Below are positions 7,732 to 14,814 of a DNA stretch of 20,437 nucleotides, in pieces. The translations under genes and the position numbers were made by a program. The notes under the pieces are model-generated. The model made no database searches. It had not been told where the DNA came from and worked only from the letters and a program-made list of their open reading frames with translations. Every line of letters starts with the position of its first letter. Positions within the stretch are counted from its first letter, which is position 1. This DNA comes from an uncultured Collinsella sp. (GTDB lineage: Bacteria > Actinomycetota > Coriobacteriia > Coriobacteriales > Coriobacteriaceae), in assembly GCA_958428675.1 (NCBI GenBank), contig CAUAGV010000010.1:1-20437 (forward strand), read 5' to 3'.

Positions 7732-8550
7732 CTAGAGCTCTAGCGCGAGGGTGACGGGGCAGTGGTCGCTGCCGAAGATGTCGCCGCGGATGCCGGTGTC
7801 GCGTACGTTGTCGGCGATTGCGTCGCTTACCAGGAAGTAGTCGATGCGCCAGCCTGCGTTGTTCTTGCGGGCATTAAAGCGGTAGCTCCACCAGCTGTAG
7901 ACGCCCTCGACGTCGGGGTTTGCCGCGCGCCAGGTATCGGTAAAACCGGCGTCGAGCAGCTCGGTAAACTTGCCGCGCTCTTCGTCCGAAAAGCCTGCGT
8001 TGCCGCGGTTGGACTTGGGGTTCTTAAGGTCGATCTCCTCGTGCGCCACGTTAAAGTCGCCGCAGGTCACGACGGGTTTGCCGGTCTCGCGCTCGAGCGC
8101 GTTCAAAAAGCCGCGGTAAGCATCGTCCCAGGCCATGCGCACGTCGATGCGGGCGAGTTCATTTTGGGCGTTGGGCGTATAGACGTCGACAAACCAAAAC
8201 TTGTCGAACTCGAGCGCGCAGACGCGGCCCTCGGTTGCGGCCTGCGCCACGAGCTCGGCCGCCTCGCCTTCGCCGGCGTAGGGCAGCAACGCATCGGCGC
8301 GCAGCACGCGCAGCGGTTCCTGGCGGCTAAAGACCGCGGTGCCCGAATAGCCTTTGCGCTCGGCGTAGCTCCAGGTTTGGTGATAGCCGGGCAGGTCGAT
8401 ATCGACCTGGCCCTCCTGCAGCTTGGTCTCTTGCAGCGCCAGGATGTCGACATCGAGCTCCTGCACGATTTGGATAAAGCTCGGGTCCTTTTTGAGCACG
8501 GCGCGCAGGCCGTTGACGTTCCACGAGGCAAAAGTGTAAGTCTGAGGCAT
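7732..8550 (-). CDS. xth: Exodeoxyribonuclease III (AP endonuclease, ExoA/Xth family)
   Basis: This 272-residue protein has the usual length for the family and all catalytic motifs: WNVNGLRA (N11), LQETKLQ (E41), VYTPNA (Y124), CGDFNVAH (D165, N167), WRIDYFLVS (234-242) and the terminal GSDHCPV (D261, H262). It is a cytosolic Mg-dependent enzyme that cuts DNA at abasic sites and removes 3' nucleotides or blocks in base excision repair. The ATG at 8550 is preceded by AAAGGA with good spacing. It is divergent from the sirtuin gene across 133 bp and shares a two-way terminator with the S-component gene. Confidence 0.96.
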   Translation of the reverse strand: MPQTYTFASWNVNGLRAVLKKDPSFIQIVQELDVDILALQETKLQEGQVDIDLPGYHQTWSYAERKGYSGTAVFSRQEPLRVLRADALLPYAGEGEAAELVAQAATEGRVCALEFDKFWFVDVYTPNAQNELARIDVRMAWDDAYRGFLNALERETGKPVVTCGDFNVAHEEIDLKNPKSNRGNAGFSDEERGKFTELLDAGFTDTWRAANPDVEGVYSWWSYRFNARKNNAGWRIDYFLVSDAIADNVRDTGIRGDIFGSDHCPVTLALEL

Positions 8551-8683
8551 GGTGTCCTTTCGACGGGGTTGGCAGGTTTAAGATTAGCGCAACAAGGGCG
8601 GGGTGGGCCCCACGCGCCGAACCAAAGGCCGCGTGCCGGAACATCGCCCGACGCTGCCCGACCAACCAAGACGGAGGACTCGT

Positions 8684-9436
8684 ATGACTCAGGCAATATC
8701 GGATCCCAAGCAGGCCTCCGCCGCGCTGGCGGAGCTGTTCGAAACCCATAGCCACGTGGTCTTCTTTGGCGGCGCGGGCGTTTCCACGGCAAGCGGCATT
8801 CCCGATTTCCGCAGCGTGGACGGCCTGTATCACCAGCAGTTTGCCTATCCGCCCGAAACCATGCTCTCGCACAGCTTTTACGAGACACATCCGGCGGAGT
8901 TCTTCGACTTTTACCGCACCAAGATGATCGCGCTTAACGCTAAGCCCAACCGCTGTCACACCAGGCTGGCCGAGCTGGAGCGTGCCGGCAAGCTCGACGC
9001 CGTGGTGACGCAAAACATCGACGGCTTGCATCAGATGGCGGGCTCGCAGCGCGTGTTTGAGCTGCACGGCTCGGTTCACCGCAATATCTGCCAGACGTGC
9101 GGCGCGGTCTACAGTGCCGAATGGATTTGCGCGCGCGAGCACGAGGGTGCCGCGGGCGTGCCCGTGTGCCCCGCGTGCGGTGGTCGCATCAAGCCCGATG
9201 TGGTGCTCTACGAAGAGCCGCTCGACGAGCATGTGTTGACCGGTGCCGTTGCCGCCATCGCCGCGGCCGATGCCCTCATTGTGGGCGGGACCTCACTCGT
9301 GGTGTATCCGGCGGCAGGCCTTACGCGATACTTTACCGGCGATACGCTGGCCATATGCAACCTTGCTCCCACCGATCAGGATGCAAATGCCGACCTGCTG
9401 ATTTCTTGCGACATCGCGGCCGCGTTTGCGTTCTAG
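8684..9436 (+). CDS. cobB: NAD-dependent protein deacylase, sirtuin family
   Basis: The 250-residue product shows the full bacterial sirtuin pattern: NAD-binding GAGVSTASGIPDFR (30-43), TQNIDGLH (109-116), catalytic His128 in ELHGS, four zinc cysteines at 136, 139, 162 and 165 (two CxxC pairs) and GGTSLVVYPA (201-210). It would remove acyl groups from protein lysines using NAD, in the cytosol. The start ATG at 8684 has GGAGG at 8673-8677; an upstream in-frame extension to 8603 is unlikely because it has no ribosome site and is low in complexity. It stands alone, divergent from xth. Sirtuins of this class may deacetylate, desuccinylate or act otherwise; specificity is not shown. Confidence 0.93.
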   Translation: MTQAISDPKQASAALAELFETHSHVVFFGGAGVSTASGIPDFRSVDGLYHQQFAYPPETMLSHSFYETHPAEFFDFYRTKMIALNAKPNRCHTRLAELERAGKLDAVVTQNIDGLHQMAGSQRVFELHGSVHRNICQTCGAVYSAEWICAREHEGAAGVPVCPACGGRIKPDVVLYEEPLDEHVLTGAVAAIAAADALIVGGTSLVVYPAAGLTRYFTGDTLAICNLAPTDQDANADLLISCDIAAAFAF

Positions 9437-9456
9437 CCCGCGCGCGCGGATACAAT
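9426..9456 (+). promoter_or_regulatory. Candidate promoter for the folP-folK gene
   Basis: A good -10 box, TACAAT, lies at 9451-9456. The best -35 is TTGCGT at 9426-9431, inside the end of the sirtuin gene, with a rather long 19-bp spacer. Confidence 0.45.
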
Positions 9457-9481
9457 AGAAAGACTGAGTGCAAAGCGACCC

Positions 9482-9509
9482 CGCCGCCAGCTCCCCAAGC
9501 TCGGCGGCG
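9482..9509 (+). promoter_or_regulatory. GC-rich leader hairpin before folP-folK
   Basis: CGCCGCC (9482-9488) pairs exactly with GGCGGCG (9503-9509); AGCT (9489-9492) pairs with AGCT (9498-9501) above one bulged base. It lies between the candidate -10 and the ribosome site and is followed by TGGGCATTTTA. It could end sirtuin transcripts or act as a leader attenuator; the sequence does not decide. Confidence 0.5.
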
Positions 9510-9531
9510 TGGGCATTTTAGGAGGATGTTC

Positions 9532-11274
9532 ATGGCGAACGACAGCAAGACATGGCGGTGCGGAAAGTACGAGCTCAGCTTTGACCGTCCGCGCATCATG
9601 GGCGTCCTCAACGTGACGCCCGATTCGTTTAGCGACGGCGGGGAGCACTTCGACCCGGATGCCGCCATCGAGTATGGCCTGGCGATGCTCGACGCCGGCG
9701 CCGACATCATCGACGTGGGCGGCGAGTCCACGCGCCCCGGCTTTACCCCGGTCAATCCCGACGAGGAGGCTCGCCGCGTGCTGCCCGTGGTGCGCGCGCT
9801 GGCCAAGGAGGGCGCCATCGTCTCGATCGACACGCGTCACGTGGCGGTTGCCAAGGCGGCCGTGCGCTGCGGCGCCTCGATCGTCAACGACGTGACCGGC
9901 TTCACCGACCCCAAGATGGTCGAGTTTGTTAAGACGAGCACCTGCGGCGTCATCGTGATGCATGCCGGCGAGGTCGCCGCGCCCGCGCGCACGCACGCAA
10001 CGGTGCAGCTCGATACCTCGGCAGCGGCGTTTGTTGCCGAGAAGGCGCGCGAAGCGGCTGCCGAGGCCGCGCGCGAGGCCGAGAAGCCGGCCCGTCGCCG
10101 TCGCGGCAAGTTGCTGGGCGAGCCTAAGCCGGAGGCCAAGCTTCCGGGCGGCGTGGTGCAGCCCTCGTTGCCGTTTGGTGAACCGGAGCCCACGTCTGAG
10201 CCCGCAAGCGAGCAGGAGGCGCCCGCCGTCGAGCAGGCTACTGCCGCCGAGACCGTCGCACCCGCGCCCGAGGCCGCGCCCGCAGCCACCGAGGCCGCAT
10301 CGGAGCCCAATGACCACCTGGCCGCCATGATGCGCCGCAGCGCCCGCCGCGAGGAAGCCTACGTGCCCACCTCGCAGCTCCGCCGCTTCACCCTGCCCGA
10401 TTCGGCGCCCATCATGCGCCGCGTCATGGGCTTTCTGTCCGACCAGGCTCGCGCGCTCATCCACGCCGGCGTGTCGCGCGACCGCATCTGCATCGATCCC
10501 GGTCCTGGCTTTGGCAAGACGGCCAACGAGGACATCGTCATCCAGCGCGAGACTGCCAAGATGGCGTCACTGGGCTATCCGCTCATGTGCGCTGTATCGC
10601 GCAAGCGCTTTGTGGGCGCCGTCTCGGGCGTGACCGAGGCCGCCGAGCGCGATGCCGCTACGTTTGGCGTGTGCCTGGGCGCCATCCAGGCCGGTGCCAA
10701 CATCGTGCGCGTGCACGACGCCGCGGGTTTTGCGCAGTTCCTGAACGGCTACTGGGCGGTTGCCAAGCCGCAGCCGCGCCGCGCGTTTGTGGCCGTGGGC
10801 TCTAACCTGGGGCATCGCTGCGACAACATCCGCGCCGCACGCGACATGATCGCCGAGATTCCACTCACCTGCGTGTCCAACTCCTCCAAGATCTACGAGA
10901 GCGAGCCGGCCTACGAGACACGCCAGGACGCGTTTGCCAACGCCGTCATCGAGATCAAGACCGAGTTGGCGCCGTTGGTGCTGCTCGACGAGCTCATGAA
11001 GATCGAGGCCGAGCTGGGCCGCGACCGCTCCAAAAAGGCCAAGGCCAACGGCCCGCGCACCATCGACCTGGATCTGCTGTGGATGGACGGCGAGACCCAC
11101 GGCGGCAAAAAGCTGCGCCTGCCGCATCCGCTGATCGGCGAGCGCGACTTTGTGCTGGTGCCGCTCGAGGATCTGATGCACGATCCGGCGCGGTTCTTCC
11201 GCTACAACGGCGTCGAGGTCAAGGAGCCCGAGGACCGCGTGGGCCATATTGTGGGCGAATTGGGGCGCATGTAG
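9532..11274 (+). CDS. folP-folK: Fused dihydropteroate synthase / HPPK (folate synthesis) with large internal insert
   Basis: The 580-residue protein makes two consecutive folate enzymes, HPPK and dihydropteroate synthase, in the order DHPS then HPPK. DHPS motifs: IMGVLNVTPDSFSDGG (22-37), GADIIDVGGESTRPG (56-70), SIDTRH (98-103), VND (118-120), DPGPGFGKT (322-330), SRKRFVG (356-362) and RVHD (393-396). HPPK covers about 418-555, with VAVGSNLGHR and GPRTIDLDLL (507-516). Between IVMH (141-144) and the helix at about 290 sits an insert of about 145 residues rich in Ala, Glu, Pro and Arg, probably disordered; it takes the place of the usual short MHxxGxPxxM segment. The start ATG at 9532 has GGAGG at 9521-9525. 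An in-frame ATG at 9526 touches that site, and the longer frame upstream overlaps the sirtuin gene. The BirA-like gene follows without a gap. Confidence 0.94.
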   Translation: MANDSKTWRCGKYELSFDRPRIMGVLNVTPDSFSDGGEHFDPDAAIEYGLAMLDAGADIIDVGGESTRPGFTPVNPDEEARRVLPVVRALAKEGAIVSIDTRHVAVAKAAVRCGASIVNDVTGFTDPKMVEFVKTSTCGVIVMHAGEVAAPARTHATVQLDTSAAAFVAEKAREAAAEAAREAEKPARRRRGKLLGEPKPEAKLPGGVVQPSLPFGEPEPTSEPASEQEAPAVEQATAAETVAPAPEAAPAATEAASEPNDHLAAMMRRSARREEAYVPTSQLRRFTLPDSAPIMRRVMGFLSDQARALIHAGVSRDRICIDPGPGFGKTANEDIVIQRETAKMASLGYPLMCAVSRKRFVGAVSGVTEAAERDAATFGVCLGAIQAGANIVRVHDAAGFAQFLNGYWAVAKPQPRRAFVAVGSNLGHRCDNIRAARDMIAEIPLTCVSNSSKIYESEPAYETRQDAFANAVIEIKTELAPLVLLDELMKIEAELGRDRSKKAKANGPRTIDLDLLWMDGETHGGKKLRLPHPLIGERDFVLVPLEDLMHDPARFFRYNGVEVKEPEDRVGHIVGELGRM

Positions 11275-11976
11275 ATGATCGAGATGAATGCTGTTGCCGC
11301 TGGCACCGAGCTTGACGCCGCGCGCGACGCGGGTCGCGAGGGTGCGTCCGCGGGTTGGTGCGCTTGGAGCGTGGGCGAGGCTTCGCTGACGTTTTCGCTG
11401 GTTGTGCGCCCCGATGTGAATATGCATGCCTTCCACGGCCTGCCGTTTGTGGCGGCGATGGGCATGATGGACGCGCTCGTGGGCACGGCTTCGGCGCCGG
11501 GCCTGGGCCTTGCCGGTAAGGTGGGTATCCAGTGGCCGAGCGATATCGTGTGCGGTGCGCCTGCGTTTGAGACGTCGCTCGCGCGTGTTGCCGTGAACGG
11601 CGGTGCCGGTGCTGCGGGCATGTTTGCCGCGGTGACGGTTGATATTGAGCGTGCGGCGCTGGGTGAGCTTGGCGTGGATATGGCAGATGAGGCGCTGGTC
11701 GAGGCATTGGCCGCCGCCGTGCTGGCCCGCGTGGATACCTGGGCTGCCGTCGCGAACACCCCGCAGGGCGCTGCCGGCCCGCTGGCTCCGGTGCTGGGCG
11801 AGTACTTTGACATGGTGCCACTGCTGGGTCGTCAGGTCGCGGCGGTGTCGCCCAACGGTTTGCCGCTTGCGGTCGGTGTGTTTGCGGGCCTGGACATCTG
11901 GGGTCGCGCGACCATCAAGACTGATGCCGGCGAGCAGGAGTTTCCGCCCGAGGCCGTACGGATTCGCGGACTGTAA
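11275..11976 (+). CDS. Degenerate biotin-protein-ligase-like protein (BirA/LPL family), probably not catalytic
   Basis: The 233-residue product keeps BirA-like landmarks: a strand SLTFSLVVRPDV (37-48), helix FVAAMGMMDAL (58-68), GKVGIQWPSDIV (81-92, matching the KWPND region) and a C-terminal SH3-like part (FAGLDIWGRATIK, then FPPEAVRIRGL). It lacks the GRGRRG biotin-AMP loop, the N-terminal HTH, and the Lys and Glu that normally follow WPND, and has Gln and Ser in KWPND. It probably cannot biotinylate proteins. Its ATG directly abuts the folP-folK stop, so translation is likely coupled; a second in-frame ATG is at 11284. A terminator follows at 12012-12051. The role is unknown; it might be a remnant, a scaffold, or an enzyme of another substrate class. 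Confidence 0.65.
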   Translation: MIEMNAVAAGTELDAARDAGREGASAGWCAWSVGEASLTFSLVVRPDVNMHAFHGLPFVAAMGMMDALVGTASAPGLGLAGKVGIQWPSDIVCGAPAFETSLARVAVNGGAGAAGMFAAVTVDIERAALGELGVDMADEALVEALAAAVLARVDTWAAVANTPQGAAGPLAPVLGEYFDMVPLLGRQVAAVSPNGLPLAVGVFAGLDIWGRATIKTDAGEQEFPPEAVRIRGL

Positions 11977-12011
11977 CGCGAGGCGCCCGCGTTCAAAGAT
12001 AGCGATGATAA

Positions 12012-12051
12012 CAAGACCCTCCTCGGCTGTGCCGGGGAGGGTCTTGCTTGT
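12012..12051 (+). terminator. Strong hairpin terminator after the folate/BirA-like operon
   Basis: CAAGACCCTCC (12012-12022) pairs perfectly with GGAGGGTCTTG (12036-12046), and the stem continues inward with CGG/CCG, leaving a 5-nt loop. The following CTTGT is a weak T-tract, but stem strength and position support a terminator. Confidence 0.75.
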
Positions 12052-12074
12052 CTGGGGAATGGGTTGTCAGCACC

Positions 12075-12115
12075 CTATTCCTCAAAACTGAAAATCTTTC
12101 GATTTTGAGGAATAG
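12075..12115. repeat. 41-nt palindrome, copy 1 (upstream of the AAA ATPase gene)
   Basis: Arms CTATTCCTCAAAA (12075-12087) and TTTTGAGGAATAG (12103-12115) are exact reverse complements; the inner GAAA/TTTC pair extends the stem to a 3-nt loop. The element is in the same orientation and of the same length as copies 2 and 3. Confidence 0.92.
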
Positions 12116-12160
12116 AATTAAGCCAGCTCGGCCTTTAACGAGGTATATTCGTTGCAGAGC

Positions 12161-12201
12161 CTATTCCTCAAAACTGAAAAATTTTCGTTTTTGAGGAATA
12201 G
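12161..12201. repeat. 41-nt palindrome, copy 2 (27 bp before the ATPase start)
   Basis: It has the same 13-base arms as copy 1 with perfect pairing and an inner GAAAA/TTTTC stem. It begins 86 bp after copy 1 and ends shortly before the ribosome site AGGGAGG (12216-12222) of the ATPase gene. Confidence 0.92.
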
Positions 12202-12227
12202 CGATAGAAGACCGCAGGGAGGCACCA

Positions 12228-13424
12228 ATGAAACTCATCAATAGAACGTCATATATGGACACGTTGACGAGCCTTATTGGCGTACCGGATATCAAGGTCA
12301 TAACGGGCATTCGCCGTAGCGGTAAGTCAAAATTGCTCGAGGCCCTCCGCGATTACGTGGAGGCAAATCTGTCCAATTCGAATGTCATCCATATCAATTA
12401 CAACCTCGACGAGTTCGAGGGCCTGCTCGAATATCATGCCCTGCTCGCCTATGTGAAAGAGCATCGAGTGTCCGATAAGCAAAACTTCCTGCTTATCGAC
12501 GAGGTTCAGATGTGCGACGGCTTTGAACGCGCGATCAACAGCCTCCATGCATCCGAGCAGTACGACATCTTCATCACCGGATCGAACGCCTTTTTGCTGT
12601 CGAGCGATCTGTCGACGCTCTTTACGGGGCGCACGTTCGAGATCGAGGTTTTCCCATTCTCGTTTGAGGAGTATCGCTTCTATAGTGACGAGGGCGAGGT
12701 CGATCGCGACTTCGATGAGTACGCGAGAACCGGCGGTATGTCCGGCTCTTACCCTTATCCACTGCAGGAGCAGCGCTACCAATATCTCTCCAATGTCTTC
12801 AAAACGCTCATCGTGAGGGATATCGTGCAGCGGCATAACGTGAGAAACGAATCGGCACTGCTGCGCATTGCCGATTACATGATGGACAACGTCTCCAACA
12901 TAACGTCGGCACGCAACATTACGGATGTTTTGAACGCGGATGGGCTAAAGATAACGAACAAGACGGTCGGTGCGTACATGGGGTACCTGTGCGATGCGTT
13001 TGCCTTCTATAAAGTTCGTCGATATGACATTCGCGGCAAGAAATACCTTAAGAGCGGCGAGAAGTATTACCTGGCAGACCACGCGTTCAAATACGCACTG
13101 CTCGGTACACGCGATATGGACTGGGGTCGCGTGTACGAGAACATGGTGGCAATCGAGCTGCTGCGCCGCGGATATGAGGTATACGTCGGTGTGCTCTATA
13201 AAAAGGAAATAGACTTTGTGGCAATCAAGCGAAGCGAGAAGCTCTACATTCAGGTGAGCGACGACATCAGCTCGGATAAGACGTTTGAACGCGAGATTTC
13301 GCCACTGCTGAGCATTGGCGATGCGTATCCCAAGATGATTCTTGCCCGCACGCATCACGAGGCCACGGATCGCGATGGGGTGCAGATCGTGGACCTGGCG
13401 AGGTGGTTGTGCGGCGAGGCTTAG
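12228..13424 (+). CDS. AAA_14 / DUF4143 family ATPase
   Basis: The 398-residue protein has an N-terminal P-loop ATPase domain with Walker A GIRRSGKS (27-34), Walker B FLLIDEVQ (87-94) and sensor-like ITGSN (116-120), then a C-terminal DUF4143 region with a restriction-endonuclease-like pattern: VYENMVAIELLRRGYEVYVG, KEIDFVAI and YIQVSDD (roughly 308-345). The usual catalytic E-x-K is replaced by Q-V-S, so nuclease activity is doubtful. Family function is poorly known; such genes are patchy and often sit in variable regions. The start ATG has AGGGAGG at 12216-12222. Codon use is less GC-biased than in the flanking folP-folK and coaX genes. It stands alone between palindrome copies 2 and 3, which suggests a transferable gene cassette or self-regulation through the palindromes (inference). 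Confidence 0.9.
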   Translation: MKLINRTSYMDTLTSLIGVPDIKVITGIRRSGKSKLLEALRDYVEANLSNSNVIHINYNLDEFEGLLEYHALLAYVKEHRVSDKQNFLLIDEVQMCDGFERAINSLHASEQYDIFITGSNAFLLSSDLSTLFTGRTFEIEVFPFSFEEYRFYSDEGEVDRDFDEYARTGGMSGSYPYPLQEQRYQYLSNVFKTLIVRDIVQRHNVRNESALLRIADYMMDNVSNITSARNITDVLNADGLKITNKTVGAYMGYLCDAFAFYKVRRYDIRGKKYLKSGEKYYLADHAFKYALLGTRDMDWGRVYENMVAIELLRRGYEVYVGVLYKKEIDFVAIKRSEKLYIQVSDDISSDKTFEREISPLLSIGDAYPKMILARTHHEATDRDGVQIVDLARWLCGEA

Positions 13425-13433
13425 CAAAAAGTC

Positions 13434-13474
13434 CTATTCCTCAAACCTGAAAAATTTTCGATTTTGAGGAATAG
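13434..13474. repeat. 41-nt palindrome, copy 3 (10 bp after the ATPase stop)
   Basis: It matches copies 1 and 2 with one arm change (CAAAC for CAAAA) and the same inner GAAAA/TTTTC stem. Flanking TC and GA add two outer pairs. It lies between the convergent ATPase and coaX genes and may also act as a weak terminator, though no T-run follows. Confidence 0.9.
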
Positions 13475-13523
13475 GATTGGCGGCTGGTCGCTGCGAGCTG
13501 GCGCGCACGACTTAGCGCCCGTT

Positions 13524-14297
13524 CTACCCCAGCTTCTGCATGCGGCGGTAGATTTCGCAGATGCCTTTGATGGTGAGTTGGCCGTCGACTATGTCGAAGG
13601 CGTCGGTCGAATCGGCGACGATGCTGGCGAGGCCGCCCGTGGCGATAACGGTGGCGTCCTCGCGTCCCAGCTCGCGCTTCATGCGCGCGACCAGGCCCTC
13701 GGCCATGGCGGCGGCGCCCGTTACGGCGCCGACCTTGATGCACTCCTCGGTATCGCGGCCGATGGCGTGCTCGGGTGCCTCGAGCGGAACGCTGGCGAGC
13801 TTGGCGGCTCGGGCGGCGAGCGCGTCCATCGAAATGCGGATGCCCGGCGCAATCGCTCCACCAATGTAATAGCCGTCCTCGTCGATGACGTCGATATTGG
13901 TCGCGGTGCCAAAGTCCACCACGATCGCCGGAGCGCCGTAGAATGTCTCGGCCGCGACGGCGTTGGCAATGCGGTCGGCACCAACGGCCTGGGGGCGTGA
14001 CGCACGCAGCTTGGTCACGGCGGCAGTCTGCGGCCCGATAACGATGGCGTCTGCCGCGATGCGGTTGGCCACGGCGTGCCACTCGCGCGAGAGCTGTGGC
14101 ACCACGCCGGCAAAGGCGATCGCGTCGACCGCGCCGAGCGAGAGGTCGTACATCTTAAAGAAGCCCATCAGGCGCACGTGGATCTCGTCGGCGGTATAGG
14201 AGCGGTCGGTGGGCATGCGCCACGACTGCACCAGCTCGTCTCCGTCAAACAGACCCATGGCCGTCTGCGTGTTTCCCATATCGATAGCGAGCAGCAT
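13524..14297 (-). CDS. coaX: Type III pantothenate kinase
   Basis: The 257-residue length and motifs fit CoaX, which phosphorylates pantothenate in the first step of coenzyme A synthesis: phosphate-1 loop DMGNTQTAMGLF (6-17), substrate motif PQAVGADRIAN (102-112), phosphate-2 VDFGTATN (127-134), GGAIAPGI (146-153), HAIGRDTEECI (177-187) and IATGGLA (218-224). It is cytosolic and usually needs a monovalent cation such as K+. The start ATG at 14297 has GGGAG well placed upstream on the minus strand; longer in-frame extensions run into the tRNA gene and are not real. It is divergent from tRNA-fMet and convergent with the ATPase gene. Confidence 0.95.
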   Translation of the reverse strand: MLLAIDMGNTQTAMGLFDGDELVQSWRMPTDRSYTADEIHVRLMGFFKMYDLSLGAVDAIAFAGVVPQLSREWHAVANRIAADAIVIGPQTAAVTKLRASRPQAVGADRIANAVAAETFYGAPAIVVDFGTATNIDVIDEDGYYIGGAIAPGIRISMDALAARAAKLASVPLEAPEHAIGRDTEECIKVGAVTGAAAMAEGLVARMKRELGREDATVIATGGLASIVADSTDAFDIVDGQLTIKGICEIYRRMQKLG

Positions 14298-14433
14298 GTC
14301 TACTCCCGGTGTTGGCATAAAAGGACGCGCACCATTGTATACGTGCCGTCGACGGCGCTCGGCTGCGATTCGTTTACGGTGATAGGGGCTGAGGGGTTTA
14401 AATATGAAGGAATTATGCTCTACGAGATTTTCC

Positions 14434-14462
14434 TTGCCGTTTACCGAACTCCCACGTAATAT
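14434..14462 (+). promoter_or_regulatory. Promoter of the initiator tRNA gene
   Basis: TTGCCG (14434-14439) and TAATAT (14457-14462) are spaced by exactly 17 bp and lie about 31 bp before the tRNA, as expected for a strong housekeeping promoter. Confidence 0.75.
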
Positions 14463-14493
14463 TCTTTCTTGCGCACATGAGGCGCCCAGACAT

Positions 14494-14570
14494 TGCGGGG
14501 TGGAGCAGTCTGGTAGCTCGCCGGGCTCATAACCCGGAGGTCGTAGGTTCAAATCCTGCCCCCGCGACCA
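14494..14570 (+). tRNA. Initiator tRNA-fMet (anticodon CAT)
   Basis: The 77-nt cloverleaf has an encoded CCA end (14568-14570), D-stem GAGC/GCTC, anticodon stem CCGGG/CCCGG with loop CTCATAA, and T-arm GTAGG-TTCAAAT-CCTGC. Initiator features are the three G-C pairs next to the anticodon loop (GGG/CCC) and A11-U24 in the D-stem. The acceptor begins U1-G72, a weak pair rather than the common C1-A72 mismatch, and still suits formylation. Confidence 0.95.
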
Positions 14571-14580
14571 AGAACTTGCA

Positions 14581-14609
14581 GCTCGTCGGCCTAGCCGGCG
14601 AGCTTTTTT
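14581..14609 (+). terminator. Terminator of the tRNA-fMet gene
   Basis: GCTCGTCGGC (14581-14590) pairs with GCCGGCGAGC (14594-14603), one T-G pair, with a 3-nt loop followed by six T. Confidence 0.9.
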
Positions 14610-14658
14610 GTTATTCCGGGACCGTGTTTTCGGTCCAATTCTCGGTCTCTCAAACAAA

Positions 14659-14715
14659 ATCTCGATCTGTAACATCTAGACCCGATTTGGGCGGCTAGGT
14701 GTTACAGGTTGAGAT
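14659..14715. repeat. Intergenic palindrome, unit 1 of 3
   Basis: ATCTCGATCTGTAACA (14659-14674) pairs with TGTTACAGGTTGAGAT (14700-14715); 14 of 16 are exact and the other two are G-T type. The centre carries GACCCGATTTGG, related to the centres of units 2 and 3. Confidence 0.85.
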
Positions 14716-14740
14716 ATACCGGTGGGCTGGGTCGCGTCTG

Positions 14741-14796
14741 TCTCGACCTGTAACATCTGGGGCTCATTTTGCCGAGTTGTTGTTATAGATTGAGAT
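14741..14796. repeat. Intergenic palindrome, unit 2 of 3
   Basis: TCTCGACCTGTAACA (14741-14755) pairs with TGTTATAGATTGAGA (14781-14795) with three transitions. The left arm begins 81 bp after that of unit 1. The centre GGCTCATTTTGCCGAGT resembles the centre of unit 3. Confidence 0.82.
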
Positions 14797-14814
14797 TTTC
14801 TAGCAGGCGGGTTT

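Noticed and set aside
7762..8751. 329-residue plus-strand frame opposite xth
   Set aside because: The minus strand encodes complete exonuclease III; the opposite frame has no motif and overlaps the sirtuin start.
9097..9531. Long N-terminal extension of the folP-folK frame
   Set aside because: It overlaps the sirtuin gene out of frame, and a strong GGAGG supports ATG 9532.
9433..10464. 343-residue minus-strand frame opposite folP-folK
   Set aside because: Low-complexity shadow of a GC-rich gene whose plus-strand frame has intact DHPS motifs.
12075..13474. Classic insertion sequence
   Set aside because: The enclosed gene is an AAA ATPase without a transposase domain, and palindromes are in direct orientation with no target duplication visible.
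14298..14675. N-terminal extension of coaX across the tRNA gene
   Set aside because: It would translate the complement of tRNA-fMet; GGGAG supports ATG 14297 and CoaX begins with DMGNT.
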